Below the pieces are notes generated by a model. That model saw nothing but the letters and a program-made list of their open reading frames with translations, was not told where the DNA came from and ran no database searches. Below are positions 59,001 through 64,000 of a DNA stretch of 64,000 nucleotides, piece by piece. Source of the DNA: Rallus limicola (taxonomy: Eukaryota > Chordata > Aves > Gruiformes > Rallidae). Made by a program: the position numbers and the translations under genes. How positions within the stretch are numbered: position 1 is the first letter of the stretch; the number at the start of each line of letters is the position of its first letter. The DNA is taken from NCBI GenBank assembly GCA_022605955.1, contig JAKCOZ010000008.1:8558001-8622000 (forward strand), read 5' to 3'.

Positions 59001-62000
59001 AGGTTACAATCCACAACGTTTTTATGAGACAGCATCATGGCAGACTGAAGTAGGACCAGAACTGGACCATAGGAAGCTATTTTGTGCTGCAGCCACCTTT
59101 CAGTCTGGCTAAGTGGGGGATGGAGGAAATGCCCCTTATTTGACTGATAGTGATGAAAAAAACACAGTCCCAGGGACAGGGTGATCTCTCCACCAGTCTG
59201 GCCGTGGCTGTGTGCTACAAGTGATGTCTCAGGGCTGCGTGATAAGACAGGAATAGAGAGCTGATGTGATGACAGCTCTGCCATGAAAGAATCTAGCAGA
59301 AATACTGGGGTTTTTTTTAGCCAGCTTTCCGTGCTATTCATGACTGGAGGAGACAGACATGTCTGAAATATAGGAGAAGCTGGCTTGGATGATGGAAGGG
59401 CTTCTTTTGGCTTTAGACTTTGCAATTTGTGAGCAACAGCTAGTGGCACCACAGTGATGGCAAGGATGCTTTTGTGACTTCTTGTGCCGTAAAGGAGACT
59501 TCCTTCATTGTCATTCTCCCAGCTAATGAGCACAGCTCAAACCACTTACCTTCTTCTCTGTACTCCACGGTGTAGCCTGAAATGGTGCAATTGCCTGTAC
59601 TGGAAGGGGGTAGCCAGCGTAGGATCACAGAGGTGCAGCTTCTCTCCTGAGCAATGGGGCGATTTGGGGCAGCAGGGACACCTTGGAAAGAGGAAAAAAG
59701 CACCAAGTCCAGCATCACATCAGCAAATGCTACTGCTTTAACCCACAGGTCAGGTATCAGGTACATGAGGTCACTACACAGCAAATATGCCTTGCAGAGG
59801 GAGTGCTCTGGTTTACACTGGGTCACCAGCATAACCAGAAGCAAGGCAGTTACTCTGGAAGTGTCCAAAACCAACACAAGCAAGGCATTTGGAGTACATC
59901 TCTGTGTATGGTGCTTGGTGTATTTGGCAGCAGACTGACAAATGACCAGTAATTCTTCTGTGTTTTGCTCAGGGCTCCCTTCAGCACAGGAGCAGTTAGT
60001 GCAGCCACTAAATTGCCTGGATAAATTGGGGAAATTACACCCCTAGGGCAGATTGAGAGACCAAACAATTTGACTTCCAAATGCTTGTGACACTCCTGCA
60101 TCCATAAGTCACCATTTAGACATTCATCTCTGTGCCATCCCCCTCAATACAGCAGGTACGCTTCATCTCTCATGCTAACAGATCCCTTCCAAGAGCTGGA
60201 GGTCATGAGCAGCAACCCATCATTTCATATTCATTACAATTAGATGGGACACTAATTACAGTGCTGAGAATTCAGGCCAAGACGTGTCTCCCAGTTGAGT
60301 CCCTAGGGAACACTTCACCGAGACCAAGCCTTACTCTCGCCTCCTCTGTCCCCCACAGAGAAGAGAAAGCTGAAAATCTGTGTCACTGTGTCACAAGGTG
60401 CCCCTGCTCCAGGCAGGCTCTGGAGCCCAGAGCTCTTTGCAGGCAGCAGGGCATCATCCCCCCAGCAGACCCTACAGAGCCCCTGGGACGCAGCGCTGCG
60501 AGCAATACACAGGAGTGGAACAAGCACCACAGCATTTCCCAGATGCGATGCTTATGATCAGATGACTTAATCAAGCTCAGAGAGCCTGTGATACCTTCAA
60601 CCACCAGTGGGAGTCTTGGCTGAGGAACCGTTGTGTGATTTTAAGGTCTCAGCTCAGCAGGCACAGCTCCATGCCTGGCTGCCTTTGCACTGACTATTCC
60701 TGTGCTCTCCCAGCCCCCACCAAGTGAAAAACGACCCGTGTGAAGGGTTGTGAATGGGCTACCTTGAACTTTGATGGTCGCGGAGGTTGATGCAGTTCCA
60801 TGTTCATTGGTTGCCACGCAGGTGTAAATGCCGCTGTCCTGAGGCATCAGGTTGCAGATCTTCAAGGTGAGCTCCCCAGAGTCGCTGTGGATGCAGGAAG
60901 CCCAGATTATAAAACACTGCTTCACTTGCTGACGCTTTTCACACCAGTTCCTGTCCTGCCTCATCCCAAAGTGTACAGGCAGAGCCCAGTCACTGACTTG
61001 AAGGAGATTCCCCAGCAAACCAGTACAACCCCTCCCTGTGTTGGGATTAGGCTGTGAATGAAACCTTGGAGCAGAATGGTCCAACCCCACTGCCAGGCAA
61101 ATCTACTTGCCTGCTATGACCTTGGAAGACAAGGGGAAGGATCACTCAAGCAGAAGCAAAGCCCAAGAGCTGAACATTTGCTGTGCCTGTCCAGAGTAGG
61201 ATGCTTAAACTCCATGTATCAGGAAAGACTTTCCCAGGCACATCTTTCCTAGCTCGGGAGTTGCTGGGCTGCTGTGCCTTTGCAGTGAAGTCCAACACAC
61301 ACTGGACAAACCAGGCTTCCCACAGATGCAGAAGGCAGTCACGCAGTGCAGGGTGCCTGACATTTCTGGGAAGCTTCAGACCCCTGGAGCATGTGCCATT
61401 GATCTAATGAGGCCACCGGGTCCCTGGTCAGAAGGCTGGACATCTCATAACAGCTAGGGATGAAGAATGCCACGCTGAGTTTGTGAGAGGCGCTCAGTCT
61501 CTGGGCCAGTCTGAGCCAATAAACAGCTGAATTTATCGCAGGACTGTATGCAGTGTTCAGCATGCAGTTCAAGGGAGTTTGCCTGAATTAAAGGATTTTG
61601 CACTGCTTTGGCTGTACTGGGGACCCAGCTTAGAGCTGACAATAAATTCTCCTGAAGGCAAAACTGAACTCGCTTGTGATCGTGTAATCTATCGGTAACG
61701 GCAGAAGGACATGCTTGCTGGTATAACTGCCTGGACGCTGCGGCTCCTGATGGCCTGGCCATGCTGGTTTGCAACAGGACAGAAATACCCACTTCCCCCA
61801 CAACCCAGACCCTCGTGCCAGCAAGATTTGTAAGGCAGCCACTGATCTGCTGGGTCTCTACTTGCCAGGCAGCGTCTTCACTGAAAAATAAATACGAGTA
61901 ACAAGACAATGCAAGAGCTGGTAGTGCACAGAGAGCCAACGTGCAGGCGAAAGGCGGTGATGGAAAGTAGAACCCCGTATGGAAATATCTTCCTATCCCA

Positions 62001-63616
62001 GCCCTAGCCAGAAGCCTGAAGATAAGGCAGAAGTGATCTACTGAGTAATAACTAAAAGGACAATTTTGGGTGCTCTGGGGCGGCTGCACAAGCCAATGGT
62101 CTCTGAGGGAAGCTCTTCATCAGATGTAATTTTGTTTTCTATTGAACATGAAAGATCCCTTCTCTCCCAGAGTTCATTTTTAACTTTTGGTGACTTTTTC
62201 CTTCCTGGATTCATGCCAGCCTGCACCACAAGTGCTGAAAAGTCTGCATGGAAGCTTGCCTCCTGCAGCTTTCTACCTTAGTTTCGCCTAGATCCCTTAT
62301 ATAAGCTGCGGATGAGCATCCAGCTGTAGGCTGGTGTCTGACCTGAATTCAACTCCACGTCTATTTGGGATCTTCCCAGTGCTTGTTGTAAAGATGGTTT
62401 TCCTGCCTGTTCCTATCCAGGCTGGGAACATCATGACAAACATCTTTCTGCCCAAGCACAGCCAGATGTAGCCATCCTGGGAACACATGGAGGGGTTTTA
62501 GGAACAACTGAGGAAAGGCTCAGGAAAATCTCAGGAGCAGGTACCACCGCTGCCCATGAAATGAGAAAAGCCTGGTGAGATATGGGCAGTGCAAGGTGCT
62601 GCTCTGCTCAGATCCTTGTTCCTACCAACAGTGAGCATGGCATCACACTCAAGCAGAGAAGTCCCAGGCAATATTAGCCAAACTGATATGTCAGAAGCAT
62701 TAGTTGCTTCTGGCCCAGGAGGTCAGTTGGAGCAAACTGCTGTGTGCCACCAACACACACTGTGGATGCCCTATGCCTGCTTGGGAGAACACAGAGCTAC
62801 CCGAGCCCCAAAGTCTGACCCTGTCTAGCTGACACATGGTGCAGCAATGTGCCAGTACACCCTGTCAGACTCGACTGATGGCACTTCTGATGAGCCTTGT
62901 ACCCTGGCTAGTGCCATGTCTGAGGGCAACGTGACCAGCTAAGGCAAGACCTTACCAGGATGACACTGTGTACGTGGCCGAGCTGTTGTCAGTGTCAAGA
63001 ATGTTCTGATCTGGTCCTTTCCAGGTTATTGTTGGTTTGGGCCGTCCACAGACTTTGCACTGCAGCATCACTGTGTCACCGAGCAGGCAGGTGATGTCCA
63101 CTAATGGCACAAGAAACTCTGGAGCCACTGGAAAAAAAAAACCATGGACACACACACACACACACACACGACATCTTTTAATCAACAGGTGAGCATGTTC
63201 CCCCATAGAAGCCTAGAGAATGCACCATAGGGCCAGCTATGGGATCTGGGTCCCAAACAGGGCCCTGGGATTTTGTCCCTCTCTACTAAAACACAGGTGT
63301 TTCCAGCTCAGTGATGGAGGCAGCAGGGACTGCCTGTCCCCTGGCTTGTGCTCTCTCAGAAGGGTGACTTTGTGAAGGCAGGTTTGGGGGTTTCAACCTT
63401 GCCTGTTGTCCTTGGGCTGTTGGAGCTGAGCAGCCAGCAGGCAGCCAGCTTTCCCTGGGGACTGAGCAGCAGAGAGCTGCCTTTGCTGTAAGTGCTGGTG
63501 GATGTAGAGCATGCTGCTTCACTGAAGCAAATCACAGCAGCTGATTTGACCCCCTGTGCCAACCATGGCACAGCTGTCCTTAACTCACCTTCTTGAATGA
63601 AATTGGGGTTGATTAT
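52503..63616 (-). CDS. KALRN: Kalirin, C-terminal nine coding exons (Ig, Fn3, kinase); 5' part outside window
   Basis: Kalirin is a large spectrin-repeat Rho guanine-nucleotide exchange factor of neurons; its longest isoform ends in an Ig domain, a fibronectin III domain and a Ser/Thr kinase domain, and those are encoded here. Minus-strand exons: 63616-63589, 63127-62956, 60884-60763, 59681-59550, 58900-58736, 57893-57815, 56631-56431, 55490-55352, 53048-52503. They join in frame to 1584 nt, 527 residues plus stop. Counting within this part: Ig about 10-107 with Cys33/Cys89; Fn3 about 108-205 with SNPWGISLPS-type sequence; kinase from about 230 with the GRGRF glycine loop, Lys254 in VAVK, HLDIKPEN as catalytic loop, IDLED in place of DFG (365-368) and APE at 389-391. 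It is closer to kalirin than to TRIO by the DLED motif and by linkage to UMPS. No disruption was seen. Confidence 0.94.
55352..55490 (-). CDS. KALRN: KALRN exon, kinase hinge to catalytic loop
   Basis: 139 nt; acceptor TTGTTTGTAG, donor GTAAGA. Encodes MDDGRLLDYLMNHDEL and ends in HLDIK, the catalytic Asp-Lys, with HLD rather than HRD. Confidence 0.94.
56431..56631 (-). CDS. KALRN: KALRN exon, kinase N-lobe
   Basis: 201 nt; acceptor GTTTTTTTCAG, donor GTAAGT. Encodes GRFSIVKKC, the VAVKFISKK lysine motif, and the hinge YILVLEL. Confidence 0.94.
56951..56970. repeat. Poly-T tract in KALRN intron
   Basis: A run of about 19 T residues followed by AAAA on the plus strand, in the intron above the kinase N-lobe exon. 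No associated retroposon body was recognised. Confidence 0.8.
57815..57893 (-). CDS. KALRN: KALRN exon, linker to kinase
   Basis: 79 nt; acceptor CTCTCCCACAG, donor GTAATA. Encodes SAADGATISWKENFDLAY to the start of the glycine loop (ELHEIG). Confidence 0.92.
58736..58900 (-). CDS. KALRN: KALRN exon, Fn3 domain second half
   Basis: 165 nt; acceptor ATAAAACACAG, donor GTGAGT. Encodes SQVWQQSVASTLDTYLVIED and the YQFRVSASNPWG strand. Confidence 0.93.
59550..59681 (-). CDS. KALRN: KALRN exon, Fn3 domain first half
   Basis: 132 nt; acceptor TCTTTCCAAG, donor GTAAGT. Encodes VPAAPNRPIAQE and ILRWLPPSSTGNCTISGY, the proline start and Trp of an Fn3 fold. Confidence 0.93.
60763..60884 (-). CDS. KALRN: KALRN exon, Ig domain second half
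   Basis: 122 nt; acceptor TGCATCCACAG, donor GTAGCC. Encodes SGELTLKICNL and DSGIYTCVATNEHG, the standard F-strand of an Ig fold with the second Cys. Confidence 0.93.
62956..63127 (-). CDS. KALRN: KALRN exon, Ig domain first half
   Basis: 172 nt; acceptor is a long T-run ending TTCCAG, donor GTAAGG. Encodes PEFLVPLVDITCLLGD to the VCGRPKPTITWKG Ig core, with the first disulphide Cys. Confidence 0.93.
63148..63169. repeat. (CA)11 microsatellite
   Basis: Uninterrupted AC dinucleotide repeat immediately before the poly-T acceptor tract of the KALRN Ig exon (minus-strand TG repeat followed by T-run). Its closeness to the splice acceptor may influence splicing. Confidence 0.9.
63589..63616 (-). 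CDS. KALRN: KALRN microexon (28 nt)
   Basis: Encodes IINPNFIQE; acceptor TATTTTTCAG, donor GTGAGT. It joins in phase to the Ig exon, giving the known kalirin junction before the Ig domain. The upstream exons of the gene lie beyond the window edge or were not seen. Confidence 0.88.
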
Positions 63617-64000
63617 CTGAAAAATACAAAGAAATAAAAGCATTTATTTTTCTGGACAGTGACAGAAAGACATCTGGCATCACAAGGTATCATAGTGAAC
63701 CAGACCAGAACCACTGAAGCACTGACCAAGCTACAAGCAACCTCTACCAAGCAGGAGACATGGCAAGCTCTAGTGACCAGTTACCAAGCCTGTGCACAGC
63801 TGGGAAAGCAAATAAAAGCGATGCCTTCTTCAACTCTGATAGAACATCCCAAATAACAGGCATGATACTACGGCTGAGGAGGGTGGACCTGCTATCTCTT
63901 CACTCAGGTGGTAACACTCAAGCCATTAACTCGTCTTCCTGGAGGAGGTTTGAGCCCCCTGCACCTTGCTCCAGATCCATGCCACGTGCCTGCAGTCACC

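Noticed and set aside
52503..63616. TRIO instead of KALRN
   Set aside because: The kinase has DLED where TRIO has a DFG-type motif, the C-terminal sequence fits kalirin, and UMPS is the neighbour.
1..64000. tRNA, rRNA or prokaryotic operon features
   Set aside because: No cloverleaf with A and B boxes, no rRNA stretches and no Shine-Dalgarno-led gene rows were seen; the gene structure is vertebrate.

Overview
The window is vertebrate nuclear DNA, almost certainly from a bird. It has split genes with GT-AG introns, many CR1 LINE fragments ending in the avian-type ATTCTATG-like 3' repeat, LTR retrovirus remnants, and two vertebrate genes that lie next to each other in amniotes, KALRN and UMPS. 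No bacterial features, CRISPR arrays or tRNAs were seen. The species cannot be named from the sequence.

Layout. (1) 1-3.4 kb: a TATA-type promoter, 33 copies of the pentamer GCCGT, then a ~1.03 kb tandem array of GC-rich promoter-like sequence. (2) 3.4-19.6 kb: eight nearly identical tandem units (six of ~2.08 kb, two of ~1.58 kb). Each starts with a 136-143 nt exon-like segment with good splice sites and carries about eleven short hairpins of the type CCCTG-TAAG-CAGGG. A final exon-like segment with an AATAAA signal closes the array. I read regions 1 and 2 as one plus-strand, multi-exon, probably non-coding RNA gene. (3) 19.6-24 kb: no recognisable gene; one TATA/splice-donor cassette near 21.93 kb. 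(4) 24-38.3 kb: a transposon graveyard. A degraded minus-strand endogenous retrovirus (two related ~1 kb LTRs, gag-like and pol-like remains, possible env remains) is interrupted by nested CR1 fragments and by a solo LTR with perfect 5 bp target duplications. (5) 38.3-40.5 kb: no gene seen. (6) 40.5-46.1 kb: complete UMPS on the minus strand, six coding exons, 481 residues, with a CpG-rich promoter. (7) 46.4-47.1 kb: an LTR-like element. (8) 47.1-51.2 kb: nothing coding seen. (9) 51.2-63.6 kb: the 3' end of KALRN on the minus strand, nine coding exons for the Ig, fibronectin III and protein kinase domains of the long isoform.

KALRN and UMPS are read in the same direction, KALRN upstream, the order known in mammals. 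UMPS makes UMP for pyrimidine synthesis and KALRN is a neuronal Rho GEF/kinase; they are neighbours without an evident functional link. The region beyond UMPS, where mammals have ITGB5, is here filled by transposons and the tandem RNA-gene array. That array with its hairpins is the part of the window most likely to be undescribed.
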